Assembly: GCF_013409205.1 (NCBI RefSeq)
Contig: NZ_JACCAE010000001.1
Span: forward strand, 868,001-932,000
DNA: 64,000 bases
Direction of reading: 5' to 3'
Source: Janibacter cremeus
Lineage (GTDB): Bacteria; Actinomycetota; Actinomycetes; Actinomycetales; Dermatophilaceae
Below are positions 8,936-17,567 of the stretch, piece after piece. The notes beneath the pieces are model-generated. The model did not search any database and was not told where the DNA came from. It saw only the letters and a program-made list of their open reading frames with translations. Both the position numbers and the translations under genes were made by a program. Each line of letters opens with the position of its first letter. Positions within the stretch are counted from its first letter, which is position 1.

Positions 8936-10096
8936 TCAGCCGGCGTGGGCCGCCACTGCCGCGGCGACCGCCTCGGCGACGCCCTCCTGGAAGACCGGGG
9001 GGACGATGCACTCGGCCGTGGGCTCCGCGACGAGGTCGGCGATGGCGCGCGCGGCAGCGAGCTTCATCTCCTCGCTGATCTGCACTCCCCCGGCGTCCAG
9101 GGCTCCGCGGAAGATCCCGGGGAAGGCGAGCACGTTGTTGATCTGGTTCGGGTAGTCGCTGCGGCCCGTCGCCACGACCGAGGCGTACTTGTGCGCGATG
9201 TCCGGGTGGACCTCGGGCGTGGGGTTGGCCAGCGCGAAGATCATCGGACCGTCGGCCATCGAGGCGACCTGCTCCTCGGGGATGTTGCCACCCGAGACAC
9301 CGATGTAGACATCCGCGCCCTTCAGGGCGTCGGCCATCGTGCCGGTCCTGCCGGGGACGTTCGTCGTCGCGGCGAGCATCTCCTTGTGCGCAATCAGGTC
9401 GTTGCGGTGCTTGCCGATGATCCCGCGTGAGTCGCACACGACGACGTCCGTCACGCCGGCGAGCTGCAGCAGCTGGGTCACGGCGACGCCGGCTGCGCCG
9501 GCACCTCCGACGACGACGCGCAGCGAGCCGATGGGGCGGTCGACGACGCGGCAGGCGTTGATCAGACCGGCGAGCACGACGATGGCCGTGCCGTGCTGGT
9601 CGTCGTGGAAGACGGGGATCTCCAGGCGCTCGCGCAGCCGGCGCTCCAGGTCGAAGCAACGCGGTGCGGAGATGTCCTCGAGGTTGATGCCGCCGTAGCT
9701 GGGCGCGATCCGCACGATCGTCTCGAAGAGCTCGTCGACCGACCCGGACTCCAGGCACACCGGGATGGCGTCGACCCCGGCGAAGTGCTTGAAGAGGACG
9801 GCCTTGCCCTCCATCACCGGCATCGCCGCGAGCGGGCCGATGTCACCCAGCCCGAGCACCGCGGTGCCGTCGGTGATGACGGCGACGGTGTTGTTGCGGG
9901 CGGTGAAGCGGCGCGAGAGGGAGGGGTCCTCCTCGATCGCGAGGCAGACGTCGGCGACACCCGGGGTGTAGAGGAGGGAGAGATCCTCCTGCCCCGCAAG
10001 CGGCTTCGTCGCCCGTACCTCGACCTTGCCGCCCTCGTGGGCGACGAACTGCGCAGCAGTGAGGTCATGGGTGGTGGTGGGCTCGGACGCAGACAC
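8936..10096 (-). CDS. NAD(P)-dependent malic enzyme
   Basis: Oxidatively decarboxylates malate to pyruvate in the cytoplasm. The 386-residue length and motifs fit the short bacterial type: [31 protein letters not shown], metal ligands in [12 protein letters not shown], a dinucleotide site [13 protein letters not shown], and ALANPTPEV. The GTG at 10096 is taken as the start ([10 protein letters not shown]); a TTG at 10105 is the alternative. The frame stays open upstream, but that part has no family similarity. NAD versus NADP preference cannot be read reliably. Confidence 0.9.
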   Translation of the reverse strand: MSASEPTTTHDLTAAQFVAHEGGKVEVRATKPLAGQEDLSLLYTPGVADVCLAIEEDPSLSRRFTARNNTVAVITDGTAVLGLGDIGPLAAMPVMEGKAVLFKHFAGVDAIPVCLESGSVDELFETIVRIAPSYGGINLEDISAPRCFDLERRLRERLEIPVFHDDQHGTAIVVLAGLINACRVVDRPIGSLRVVVGGAGAAGVAVTQLLQLAGVTDVVVCDSRGIIGKHRNDLIAHKEMLAATTNVPGRTGTMADALKGADVYIGVSGGNIPEEQVASMADGPMIFALANPTPEVHPDIAHKYASVVATGRSDYPNQINNVLAFPGIFRGALDAGGVQISEEMKLAAARAIADLVAEPTAECIVPPVFQEGVAEAVAAAVAAHAG

Positions 10097-10235
10097 GGCA
10101 GACAAACCTCGGAGAAATCGAAAAGGATCTTGGGACGCCCTGGGCGGCCGGGTGTGGTCACGGCGGGCGGCTGGTGAGCCGACACTGATCTTCCCACACG
10201 CTCCGAGCAGCTTTGCACTCCCTCGCCGAAGTCCC

Positions 10236-10262
10236 TTCGAGGCTCCTTCGTCGCACCTCAGG
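10236..10262. repeat. Single intergenic CCTCGAA/TTGAGG repeat
   Basis: One copy (TTCGAGGCTCCTTCGTCGCA then CCTCAGGG) between the divergent malic enzyme and sodX genes, same family as at 8856-8925. Confidence 0.7.
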
Positions 10263-10291
10263 GACCGTTGTCGGCCGACGCTCGTGCGACG

Positions 10292-10630
10292 ATGCCGCCC
10301 ATGATCCGTCCCGGACTGGCCCGCGTCGTCGGCACCTCGATGGAGCCGACGTTGCACGAGGGCGACCTGCTGCTGGTGCTCTGGGGCGCTTCGGCGCGGG
10401 TGGGCTCGCTGGCGATCGTGCGCCTCCCCCACGACGAGCACGGCGCCCCGCGGCCGACCTCGATCAAGCGCGTCACGGGCGTCGACCCCTCGGACCCGCA
10501 GCGCTGGTGGGTCGAGCGGGACAACCCGAGCGCGGGGGTGGACTCCTGGCTGGTCGGCTCCCTGCCGCATTCGGCGGTCCTCGCCAGGGTGTTGTTGCGA
10601 ATCCCTTGCAGGAGAGTTCCCTTCACGTGA
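10292..10630 (+). CDS. sodX: Nickel-type superoxide dismutase maturation protease
   Basis: An S26 (signal peptidase-like) protease that trims the SodN propeptide so that His1 becomes the free N-terminal nickel ligand. The ~112-residue protein has the Ser box GTSMEPTLHEGDLLLV and the Lys-box region TSIKRVTGVDP with the general-base lysine, and it lacks a membrane anchor. It lies 84 bases upstream of sodN in the same direction, the expected pairing. The start is uncertain: ATG 10292 or ATG 10301, neither with a clear ribosome site. Confidence 0.88.
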   Translation: MPPMIRPGLARVVGTSMEPTLHEGDLLLVLWGASARVGSLAIVRLPHDEHGAPRPTSIKRVTGVDPSDPQRWWVERDNPSAGVDSWLVGSLPHSAVLARVLLRIPCRRVPFT

Positions 10631-10714
10631 CCTTCGGTGGATCGCCGAGTAGGTTGAGGACAACGCCGCTCGTACGACGGGCGGCTGCACCCGACCACGA
10701 GAGGAAGGCACCCA

Positions 10715-11116
10715 ATGCGTCTTCGCGACATCTTCCAGATCACCGAGGTCAGCGCCCACTGCGACCTCCCCTGCGGTGTCTACGACCCCGCTCAGGCTCG
10801 CATCGAGGCCGAGTCGGTCAAGATGATCATCAAGAAGGCCAACGAGAGCGACGACCCGGACTTCCGCACGCGCGCGATCATGATCAAGGAGCAGCGCGCG
10901 GAGCTGGTCAAGCACCACCTGTGGGTGCTGTGGACGGACTACTTCAAGCCGCCGCACTTCGAGAAGTACCCGCAGCTGCACGTCCTGGTCAACGAGGCCA
11001 CCAAGCTCGCGGGCGCCTCCGGCACCAAGGGCGAGTTCGACGAGGCCAAGGCCGACGAGCTGCTGGCCAAGATCGCCGAGATCGACAAGATCTTCTGGGA
11101 GACCAAGCAGGGCTGA
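10715..11116 (+). CDS. sodN: Nickel superoxide dismutase
   Basis: Disproportionates superoxide in the cytoplasm. The 133-residue precursor starts with a 14-residue prosequence (MRLRDIFQITEVSA). The nickel hook HCDLPCGVYDP follows, giving His1, Cys2, Cys6 and Tyr9 of the mature enzyme. The remainder is the four-helix bundle with HHLWVLWTDYFKP. GAGAGGAAGG just upstream supports the ATG at 10715. sodX precedes it. Confidence 0.96.
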   Translation: MRLRDIFQITEVSAHCDLPCGVYDPAQARIEAESVKMIIKKANESDDPDFRTRAIMIKEQRAELVKHHLWVLWTDYFKPPHFEKYPQLHVLVNEATKLAGASGTKGEFDEAKADELLAKIAEIDKIFWETKQG

Positions 11117-11132
11117 CCTGCTCGTTCCCAAT

Positions 11133-11173
11133 CGAAGGGGGCTCGCTGCACACGGTGCGGTGGGCCCCCTTCG
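11133..11173 (+). terminator. Terminator of sodN
   Basis: Inverted arms CGAAGGGGGC (11133-11142) and GCCCCCTTCG (11164-11173) lie 17 bases after the sodN stop. A ten-pair GC-rich stem is followed by a T/G-rich stretch. Confidence 0.7.
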
Positions 11174-11183
11174 TCGTGCCTCC

Positions 11184-11407
11184 CCCGCTGGTTGAGGAGC
11201 GAGGAACGAGCCTCGAAACCCCCGCTGGTTGAGGAGCGAGGAACGAGCCTGGAAAACCCCGCTGGTTGAGGAGCGAGGAACGAGCCTCGAAACCCCCGCT
11301 GGTTGAGGAGCGAGGAACGAGCCTGGGAAACCCCCGCTGGTTGAGGAGCGAGGAACGAGCCTGGGAAACCCCCGCTGGTTGAGGAGCGAGGAACGAGCCT
11401 CGAAACC
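11184..11407. repeat. Six tandem copies of the intergenic repeat
   Basis: Six near-identical units of about 37 bases with the core GGTTGAGGAGCGAGGAACGA followed by GCCTCGAAA, joined by CCCCCGCT. Units vary mainly at CCTCGAA/CCTGGAA/CCTGGGAA. The array ends a few bases from the stop codon of the convergent HD-domain gene. Units abut without unique spacers, so it is not CRISPR. Confidence 0.9.
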
Positions 11408-11410
11408 ACC

Positions 11411-12685
11411 TCAGACCACCAGCACTCCCTCGTCGACGAAGACCTGCTCGAGTGCCGCGACGACGTCCGGGTCGTACTCGTAGCCCAGCCCGAGGTGCAG
11501 ACGCTCCAGGGCCACCTGGCGGGCCCGGGGCGAGCGCGCACCCTCGGTGATGTCGTCCCAGGCATTCGCGACGCGCACGATGCGCGACTCGAGCGGGATG
11601 TGCTCACCGAGCTCACGTGACTGGCGGAAGGGCGTGCGCACCTGGTCCAGCAGCGGCAGCAGCTCCTCGAACATCGACGCGCTCCCGACGATGCGGACCG
11701 CAGTCTCGGCGATCCGGGCCTGCGTGCGCGATGAGGCGTGGAGTGTCCGGCCTCCGGGGAGCGGCTCCCGCAGACCCAGGTGCCCGAGGTCGTGCAGCAG
11801 AGCAGTGCGCTCGATGCGGTGGCACATCTCCGGTTCGACACCCATCACATTCGCGATCCGCACGGCGACATCGGCCACCCGGCGGCCGTGCCCGGTCCGG
11901 GAGAAGCCACTGACCTCCGGCAACCGCGACAGGGCAGCGACCGACTCCTCGAGGTCGCGGCGACTGTCCTGCACCCACTGGACCGCGAGGTACATCATCA
12001 GCACGGGGAGGAGCAGAAGCGGAATGGCCACCCAGTCCAGGACCGGTTGCGCCACCGCGATGAGAGGGCCTGCGGACGCGGTGGCTGCCGCGACCCCGGC
12101 GAGCGGACGCATCTCGTCGGTCACCATCCCCATGAGCGTGCCGCCCTCGTCGAGCCAGATGACGGCCTTCTCCAGGACGGTCTCGAAGAGGCCCCCAACG
12201 GCCGCCACCGCGAACAGGGCGAAGGCCGCGACCGCTCGCCGCGTGCCGTCCTCGTAGGCCCACTCGATCAGCGTGGTGTCACCGATGCCGATGTTGCGCG
12301 CGAGGACGGCGGTCAGGGCCATCCCGAGGAAGCGGGCGCCGAGCGACCCCTCGACCACCGACTTCCCCCGCAGCCGGCGGATCAGGGCGCCAAAAAGCAT
12401 GCTCAACCAGATGATCGCCAGGACCGAGGCAGCGCTGGGAACCTGGCCGCCGAACATCAGCGGAGCGAGGATCAGACCGAGGGCCGGGGCCGTGGTCAGC
12501 GGCGTCAGTACCCGCTGGGCGAGGCGGATCGGCAGCTGCTCGCCAATGATGATCGCGGCGATCGCGATGACGACGAAGGGGGTCAGCGCCGACTCGGTCA
12601 ACTCTCCGCGGAACGCCGCCAAGGTCCCGACGAGGATGGTGAGGGTGAAGAGGATCAGCCCGGGTGGCACGTGCAGTCGGTTCAT
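11411..12685 (-). CDS. Membrane-anchored HD-domain protein (HD-GYP-like)
   Basis: A 424-residue protein with about seven to eight N-terminal membrane helices (from LILFTLTILVG to LLLLPVLMMYLAV), then a cytoplasmic HD domain. TALLHDLGHLGL retains an intact HD pair, and HIPLESRIVRVANAWDDI is an HD-GYP-like helix. The GYP motif itself is not seen, so c-di-GMP phosphodiesterase activity is doubtful. ATG 12685 overlaps the stop of the upstream gene (ATGA), and the partner has the complementary pattern, so the two may act as one complex. Confidence 0.7.
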   Translation of the reverse strand: MNRLHVPPGLILFTLTILVGTLAAFRGELTESALTPFVVIAIAAIIIGEQLPIRLAQRVLTPLTTAPALGLILAPLMFGGQVPSAASVLAIIWLSMLFGALIRRLRGKSVVEGSLGARFLGMALTAVLARNIGIGDTTLIEWAYEDGTRRAVAAFALFAVAAVGGLFETVLEKAVIWLDEGGTLMGMVTDEMRPLAGVAAATASAGPLIAVAQPVLDWVAIPLLLLPVLMMYLAVQWVQDSRRDLEESVAALSRLPEVSGFSRTGHGRRVADVAVRIANVMGVEPEMCHRIERTALLHDLGHLGLREPLPGGRTLHASSRTQARIAETAVRIVGSASMFEELLPLLDQVRTPFRQSRELGEHIPLESRIVRVANAWDDITEGARSPRARQVALERLHLGLGYEYDPDVVAALEQVFVDEGVLVV

Positions 12686-13878
12686 CCGTCGGTCACCGCC
12701 GGTAGTTGCCCACGCCCATGGGCGCGCCGCAGAGCGTTGACGCACACCTCATCCAAGGACGAGCCCATCGAGGACTCGCAGAGCCGGACGGCCTCCTCGG
12801 CGCTGTGTCCGGCCATGACCGCATCGCTCCAGACGTCGGCGACCGCGAGGACACGGCTGCCGAGGGGGATCTGCTCCCCGACGAGGCCATTCGGCCACCC
12901 GTGGCCGTCGATGCGCTCGTGGTGACCGGCGACGTACACCAACGGACTGGCAAGGAAGCCGACTTTGCCCAACACTGAAGCCGAGGTCACCGCAAGGTCG
13001 CGACGGACGATCGCCGCTGGTTTGCCTTCGAGCGCCAGCATGCCCACGTCACGCAGGCGCGCAGACACGGCCACCTTGTCGACGAACGGGGGCCGGCCGC
13101 CAACGCCGGCCGCGATCGCGCTCGCCGCGCCAGCAGCCAGACGGCCGGACTCGGCCGCACCCGGCTGGCGCACGTCGAGGGCCGTGACGAAGGGAGCCAG
13201 CAACTCGTGACGGGTCGCCCACTCCCCCGCCAGTTGCCGCAGGCTCCACTGGATGACGACTATCGAGGGAAGGAAGAACAGCGCCGAGATCCACCCCAGA
13301 CGGGCCGGCGACCACAGGACCACCAAGATGTAGGCGGCGACGAACGACGTGGGATAGGAGCTGAGGACCCGCGGCACCGTGTCCCGAATATTGAAGATGA
13401 GGGACCCACCTGAGTCCTGTTGCAGAGCACCAGCAAGCAGGGCCGTGTTCATCAGACCAGCCGCCACGGTGGCAAGGGCCATCGCGAAGGCGAGCGTGAC
13501 GAGGTCGACGTGCACGAGACCTGGCCGCAACGCGATCCCACCGGCCCAGTAGTACGCCAGCGAACCGGCCAGCACGAGCAGCACCCGCTGGGCCGCGTTG
13601 AAGACTCGCTTCACCGCAGGTGTGCCTTCGGTGATGGCTGGGACGAGCGAGACCAGGCTGGCGCCGACAGCCCCGATGAGGGGGATGGCGGCAAGCTGCA
13701 CCATGGCCGAGACGGAAAACTGCATCGGGCCGATGGCTTGCGGTCGCCCTTTCGAGGCGATGAAGGCCACGACAAGGAGAGCGACCACCCACGTCGTCGG
13801 CTGGGGGCCGCTGAAGAACCAGCCTGCCCACAGAAGCGCTGCCAATGCCACTGTCGCGACAATGACAACGTAAATCAC
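12682..13878 (-). CDS. Membrane-anchored degenerate HD-GYP protein
   Basis: A 398-residue protein with multiple N-terminal membrane segments (VVIVATVALAALLWAGWFF onward) and a C-terminal HD-GYP-like domain. It keeps GHHERIDGHGWPNGLVGEQI (an HHE-DG-GxP match) and GSRVLAVADVWSD. The canonical HD pair is replaced by LRDVGMLAL, so catalysis is probably lost. The next gene retains the HD pair but lacks GYP. The coupled stop/start suggests a two-subunit sensor. Confidence 0.7.
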   Translation of the reverse strand: MIYVVIVATVALAALLWAGWFFSGPQPTTWVVALLVVAFIASKGRPQAIGPMQFSVSAMVQLAAIPLIGAVGASLVSLVPAITEGTPAVKRVFNAAQRVLLVLAGSLAYYWAGGIALRPGLVHVDLVTLAFAMALATVAAGLMNTALLAGALQQDSGGSLIFNIRDTVPRVLSSYPTSFVAAYILVVLWSPARLGWISALFFLPSIVVIQWSLRQLAGEWATRHELLAPFVTALDVRQPGAAESGRLAAGAASAIAAGVGGRPPFVDKVAVSARLRDVGMLALEGKPAAIVRRDLAVTSASVLGKVGFLASPLVYVAGHHERIDGHGWPNGLVGEQIPLGSRVLAVADVWSDAVMAGHSAEEAVRLCESSMGSSLDEVCVNALRRAHGRGQLPAVTDG

Positions 13879-13949
13879 GGTCGACCGAGGCGCCTCGGTC
13901 GACCGGCGACCCGGCTTCAGTCGAGCCTCACGCGGTTGCGGCCCGCGGG

Positions 13950-14156
13950 TCAGACCCAGTCGACGTTGTCCGTGCCTGCGACCCAGTCGACGTTGAGGTC
14001 GGTCGCGACCCAGTCGACGTTGAGGGTCGTGGCGACCCAGTCCACGTTGAGATTGGACTTGACCCAGTCGACGTTACCGGTGGCGCTGACACCACCAATG
14101 AGGCCGCCGAGGGAAAGCGCAAGGGCAGCAGCGGCGAGCATCATCTTCGTCTTCAT
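13950..14156 (-). CDS. Small secreted peptide made of five NVDWV repeats
   Basis: A 68-residue ORF. Residues 1-~26 (MKTKMMLAAAALALSLGG then LIGGVSA) form a clear Sec signal with an AxA-like cleavage site at VSA. The mature ~42 residues are five copies of NVDWV separated by four-residue linkers (KSNL, ATTL, ATDL, AGTD), the last copy at the extreme C-terminus. The DNA units (27 bases) are well conserved at the core but vary in the linkers, as if selected at the protein level. There is no cysteine. A second in-frame ATG at 14165 would add three residues. It is not a recognised family; a surface or signalling peptide is possible. Confidence 0.6.
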   Translation of the reverse strand: MKTKMMLAAAALALSLGGLIGGVSATGNVDWVKSNLNVDWVATTLNVDWVATDLNVDWVAGTDNVDWV

Positions 14157-14282
14157 GTGGGACATGATGCCAGTAATAGTGGTAGTGCAGGGCGAGATGA
14201 GGCGATCATTTTGTCGACGTGCCAGAATGGGCACCTGGCCACAGCCCGCCGATCGGTGGGCCCCCGACCCGGAGGAGTCACC

Positions 14283-14357
14283 TTGAGCAAGCGCGCTCGC
14301 AAGCGTCGTGACCGCAAGAAGAAGAACGCGAACCACGGCAAGAAGCCGAACGCCTGA
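14283..14357 (+). CDS. 50S ribosomal protein bL37
   Basis: A 24-residue, very basic protein (SKRARKRRDRKKKNANHGKK then PNA). It matches the actinobacterial-specific ribosomal protein bL37, whose mycobacterial form has the same KRxRKxRDRK...ANHGKxPN pattern. The start is TTG at 14283 with a strong GGAGGAG five bases upstream. A terminator hairpin follows 18 bases after the stop. Confidence 0.85.
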   Translation: MSKRARKRRDRKKKNANHGKKPNA

Positions 14358-14375
14358 GGTCATTTCCCAGGCAAC

Positions 14376-14412
14376 GAAGGGGCGGTGTCCGGATGACGGA
14401 TACCGCCCCTTC
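14376..14412 (+). terminator. Terminator of bL37
   Basis: Eleven-base arms GAAGGGGCGGT (14376-14386) and ACCGCCCCTTC (14402-14412), with an inner GTCCG/CGGAT pairing, followed by CTCTGTCC. Confidence 0.75.
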
Positions 14413-14454
14413 CTCTGTCCACTCCACCCCGGCAGCGCACTCTCCAGGAGCAAC

Positions 14455-14700
14455 CACACGCTGGCTGAGGCGTGAGGAGCCCTGCGACGAACCTCGAAGC
14501 CGATTTCGAGGCCGCGGCCGCGAGCGGCCTTCACACCTCAATCACCGAAGCCACACGCTGGCTGAGGCGTGAGGAGCCCTGCGATGAACCTCGAAGCCGA
14601 TTTCGAGGCCGCGGCCGCGAGCGGCCTTCACACCTCAATCACCGAAGCCACACGCTGGCTGAGGTGTGAGGAGCCCCTGCGACGAACCTCGAAGCCCAGG
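14455..14700. repeat. Three long tandem copies of the intergenic repeat
   Basis: Units of about 97 bases (ACACGCTGGCTGAGGCGTGA...CCTCGAAGCC...GATTTCGAGGCC...CACCTCAATCACCGAAGCC) repeated almost exactly twice, with a partial third. Each unit contains one repeat in each orientation around the palindromic GGCCGCGGCCGCGAGCGGCC centre. Confidence 0.85.
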
Positions 14701-14761
14701 CTGGGCACAGACCTGTGGACAGCTCCCCTTCGCCTTTTGCCGAACCTGCTGTGCTGGCCGG

Positions 14762-15067
14762 ATGGCACACGTGTACATCCTCCGCTGCGGTGATGGCAGC
14801 TACTACGTCGGCAGCACCCGAAACCTCCAGCATCGGATGCATCAACATGGGTCCGGCCACGGCTCGCGCTACACCAGCACCCGCATGCCGGTGGAACTCG
14901 TCTGGGCACACGAGACCGAGCTCGTCACCGAGGCCTACGCGCTGGAAAAGCGGATCCAGGGGTGGTCCCGCGCCAAGAGAGAAGCGTTGATCCGGGGGGA
15001 CTTCGCGGCGTTGCCAGGCTTGGCGCGACGCCGAGGAGGCAAGGGGTTCGCAGACTCGGAGAGGTGA
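14762..15067 (+). CDS. GIY-YIG nuclease family protein
   Basis: A 101-residue single-domain protein of the UPF0213/YhbQ type. HVYILRCGDGSYYVGSTRNL holds the GIY-YIG pair, followed by the catalytic-arginine region HQHGSGHGSRYT and the E-K segment ALEKRIQGWSRAKREALI. It probably acts on DNA in repair, but members are largely uncharacterised. The ATG at 14762 fits the family start. The gene is bracketed by repeats, and its stop codon is followed directly by TTTCGAGGC. Confidence 0.85.
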   Translation: MAHVYILRCGDGSYYVGSTRNLQHRMHQHGSGHGSRYTSTRMPVELVWAHETELVTEAYALEKRIQGWSRAKREALIRGDFAALPGLARRRGGKGFADSER

Positions 15068-15260
15068 TTTCGAGGCTACGGCCGCGGGCGGCCTCCGCAC
15101 CTCAATCACCGGGTGGGCTACGGCCGCGAGCGGCCTCCACACCTCAATCACCAAAACCACACGCCAGCTGAGGCGTGAGGAGCCCAGCGACGAACCCCGA
15201 AGCCGATTTCGAGGCTACGGCCGCGAGCGGCCTTCGCACCTCAATCACCGGGTGGCGGGC
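15064..15260. repeat. Intergenic repeats between GIY-YIG and sigR
   Basis: Three copies in alternating orientation with TTTCGAGGCTACGGCCGCG and CACCTCAATCACC arms, overlapping the stop of the GIY-YIG gene and ending about 20 bases before the sigR promoter. Confidence 0.8.
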
Positions 15261-15281
15261 AGCACCCGCGGGTGGGTCGCT

Positions 15282-15308
15282 GGGAATGAGGGCGGCGCGG
15301 TCCCTGTT
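15282..15308 (+). promoter_or_regulatory. SigR-type autoregulatory promoter
   Basis: GGGAAT at 15282-15287 and GTT at 15306-15308 are separated by exactly 18 bases, matching the SigR/SigH consensus GGAAT-N18-GTT for thiol-oxidative-stress promoters. It lies ~93 bases before the sigR ATG (39 before an upstream GTG), so sigR-rsrA should be autoinduced. Confidence 0.8.
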
Positions 15309-15400
15309 GACCATCTTGAGACAACCACGAGGGACAGGAGCAGGACGTGCTCGTGCTGCACGCCGGAGAGCGCACCGCCACCCCGCTAGGGTGGAGTGCG

Positions 15401-16051
15401 ATGACCGACCCCACGACCGACGAGCTGGAGGCACAGGCCCAGGCCGATGCCGCCGCTGACGTCGAGACCGAGACCACCGAGCAGCGCCGTGCGCGCTTCG
15501 AGCGCGAGGCCATGCCGCTGCTCGACCAGCTCTACTCCGCCGCGCTGCGCACCACGCGCAACCCGACGGACGCCGACGACTTGGTCCAGGAGACCTACGC
15601 GAAGGCCTTCGCCGCCTTCCACCAGTACCGCCCGGGGACCAACCTCAAGGCGTGGATGTACCGGATCCTGACCAACACCTACATCAACACCTACCGCAAG
15701 AAGCAGCGCGAGCCGAAGCAGTCGGACAACCCCGAGGTCGAGGACTACCAGCTGCACAAGGCCGAGCAGCACACGTCCAAGGGACTGCGCTCCGCCGAGG
15801 TCGAGGCCTTGGACCGGATGCCGGACAGCCAGGTCAAGCAGGCACTGCAGGACCTGCCGGACGACTTCCGGATGGCGGTCTACCTGGCCGACGTCGAGGG
15901 ATTCGCCTACAAGGAGATCGCCGAGATCATGGGCACTCCGATCGGAACCGTCATGTCGCGCCTGCACCGAGGACGTCGTCAGCTGCGCGAGAAGCTCACC
16001 GACTACGCCGCCGACCGCGGGGTCGCCGCCGCGAAGGAGAACCAGTCATGA
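15401..16051 (+). CDS. sigR: ECF RNA polymerase sigma factor for thiol-oxidative stress
   Basis: A 216-residue ECF sigma factor: sigma-2 region with [40 protein letters not shown] and [20 protein letters not shown], then sigma-4 with [20 protein letters not shown] and [20 protein letters not shown]. It matches SigR/SigH and is followed by its zinc anti-sigma factor in an ATGA overlap. ATG 15401 has GGTGGAG upstream. An in-frame GTG at 15347 with AGGAG six bases upstream would add 18 residues and may give a second isoform, as reported for Streptomyces SigR. Confidence 0.93.
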   Translation: MTDPTTDELEAQAQADAAADVETETTEQRRARFEREAMPLLDQLYSAALRTTRNPTDADDLVQETYAKAFAAFHQYRPGTNLKAWMYRILTNTYINTYRKKQREPKQSDNPEVEDYQLHKAEQHTSKGLRSAEVEALDRMPDSQVKQALQDLPDDFRMAVYLADVEGFAYKEIAEIMGTPIGTVMSRLHRGRRQLREKLTDYAADRGVAAAKENQS

Positions 16052-16344
16052 GCCAGGACGAGCACGTGGACTGCTCGCAGGCGCTCTACCGGATGAGCGA
16101 GTACCTCGATGGCGAGATGACCACCGAGGAGGCCCGCGAGGTCGCCCGCCACCTCACCGAGTGCGCCCCATGCCTCGAGGAGCACGAGCGGGAGCAGATC
16201 ATCAAGCAGATCATCCGACGATCCTGCTCCCAGGAGAGCGCCCCGGCCCAGCTGCGCACGACGATCATGCAGCGCATCACGACCATCTGCGACGACGGCT
16301 CATGGGCCGAGGTCACCCAGGTGCGGCGCATCAGCGAGGGCTGA
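16048..16344 (+). CDS. rsrA: Zinc-binding redox-sensitive anti-sigma factor
   Basis: A 98-residue ZAS-family protein that binds SigR and releases it on disulfide stress. [20 protein letters not shown] carries the first cysteine, and HLTECAPC gives the H-x3-C-x2-C zinc motif. Extra cysteines follow in RRSCSQE and TICDDG. The ATG overlaps the sigR stop. The repeat beginning a few bases after its TGA suggests the end of the transcript. Confidence 0.92.
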   Translation: MSQDEHVDCSQALYRMSEYLDGEMTTEEAREVARHLTECAPCLEEHEREQIIKQIIRRSCSQESAPAQLRTTIMQRITTICDDGSWAEVTQVRRISEG

Positions 16345-16349
16345 GGAGC

Positions 16350-16482
16350 AGGTTTCGAGGCTCGCCCGCTGGGCGGACTCACACCTCAACCAGCATGCGC
16401 CGACTTCGGGCGGACTCACACCTCACCCAGCATGCGCCGACTTGGGCGGACTCACACCTCAACCAGCATGCGCCGATTAGGG
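16350..16482. repeat. Intergenic repeats after rsrA
   Basis: One full copy (TTTCGAGGCTCGCCCGC...GGACTCACACCTCAACCAGC) plus two shortened copies with GGCGGACTCACACCTCA and CATGCGCCGA, ending just before galE. Confidence 0.75.
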
Positions 16483-16489
16483 TAGTGCC

Positions 16490-17515
16490 ATGCGCGTACT
16501 CGTCACCGGTGGAGCCGGCTACATCGGCTCCCACACCGTCGTCCAGCTCGTCGCCGCCGGCCACGACGTCGTCATCGTCGACAGCTTCGTCAACTCCAGC
16601 CCCAAGGCTCTCCCCCGCATCGAGGCGCTCACGGGCACACCCATCGAGACGCACTCCTTCGACGTGCGGGACGAGGACAAGCTCTCGCTGCTCTTCGCCG
16701 AGCGCACCTTCGACGCGGTGATCCACTTCGCCGGACTGAAGGCAGTTGGCGAGTCGAGCGAGATCCCGGTGGAGTACTACGACAACAATCTGGGCACCAC
16801 CTTCGCGCTGCTTCGGGCGATGAAGCGCCACGGCGTCAGGACCATCGTCTTCTCCTCCTCCGCGACCGTCTACGGCGAGACGACCGAGGTCCCGATGCAC
16901 GAGGAGCTGCCGACCTCGTCGACCAACCCCTACGGGTGGACCAAGGTCATGCAGGAGCAGATCCTCACCGACGCCGCGCGGGCCGACGAGAACCTGCACG
17001 TCGCGCTCCTGCGCTACTTCAACCCCGTCGGCGCCCACGCGTCGGGCACCATCGGCGAGGACCCCCAGGGCATCCCCAACAACCTCATGCCCTTCATCGC
17101 CCAGGTCGCCGTCGGCCGACGCGAGAAGCTGCAGGTCTTCGGGGACGACTACGACACCCCCGACGGGACCGCTCTGCGCGACTACATCCACGTCGAGGAC
17201 CTCGCCGCCGGCCACGTGGCAGCCCTCGAGCACCTCAAGACGCACCCGGACGTCCGAGTGCGAGCGTGGAACCTCGGCACCGGCCGAGGGTCGTCCGTGC
17301 TCGACATGGTGGCGGCCTTCGAGACCGCGAGCGGACGCCCCCTTCCGTACGAGATCGCTGCGCGCCGCCCGGGTGACCTGGCGGTCTGCTATGCCGACCC
17401 CTCCCGCGCCGAGGCAGAGCTCGGCTGGCGCGCCCAGCGCACGATCGAGCAGATGTGCGCCGACACCTGGCGCTGGCAGTCGGAGAACCCGCAAGGGTAC
17501 GACAGCGCCGATTGA
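16490..17515 (+). CDS. galE: UDP-glucose 4-epimerase
   Basis: Interconverts UDP-glucose and UDP-galactose for sugar catabolism and cell-surface glycans. The 341-residue SDR has the N-terminal NAD site VTGGAGYIGSHT, IHFAGLKAVGESSEIP, the serine of SSSATVYGE, the catalytic NPYGWTK (YxxxK), and RYFNPVGAHASG. Length and motifs are those of a full GalE. It stands alone between repeat arrays. Confidence 0.93.
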   Translation: MRVLVTGGAGYIGSHTVVQLVAAGHDVVIVDSFVNSSPKALPRIEALTGTPIETHSFDVRDEDKLSLLFAERTFDAVIHFAGLKAVGESSEIPVEYYDNNLGTTFALLRAMKRHGVRTIVFSSSATVYGETTEVPMHEELPTSSTNPYGWTKVMQEQILTDAARADENLHVALLRYFNPVGAHASGTIGEDPQGIPNNLMPFIAQVAVGRREKLQVFGDDYDTPDGTALRDYIHVEDLAAGHVAALEHLKTHPDVRVRAWNLGTGRGSSVLDMVAAFETASGRPLPYEIAARRPGDLAVCYADPSRAEAELGWRAQRTIEQMCADTWRWQSENPQGYDSAD

Positions 17516-17567
17516 GCGCAGGGCCACCCCCTGCGCGGCCCTGCACTCGATCGGTCGGTCTGCCCGT

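Noticed and set aside
8936..11131. A 731-codon frame fusing malic enzyme with upstream sequence
   Set aside because: The upstream part runs antisense through sodX and sodN and shows no family similarity; the malic enzyme family begins near 10096.
11184..11407. Tandem direct repeats that could be mistaken for a CRISPR array
   Set aside because: Units abut with only a few shared bases between them; there are no unique spacers and no cas genes, and the same unit is dispersed through the genome.
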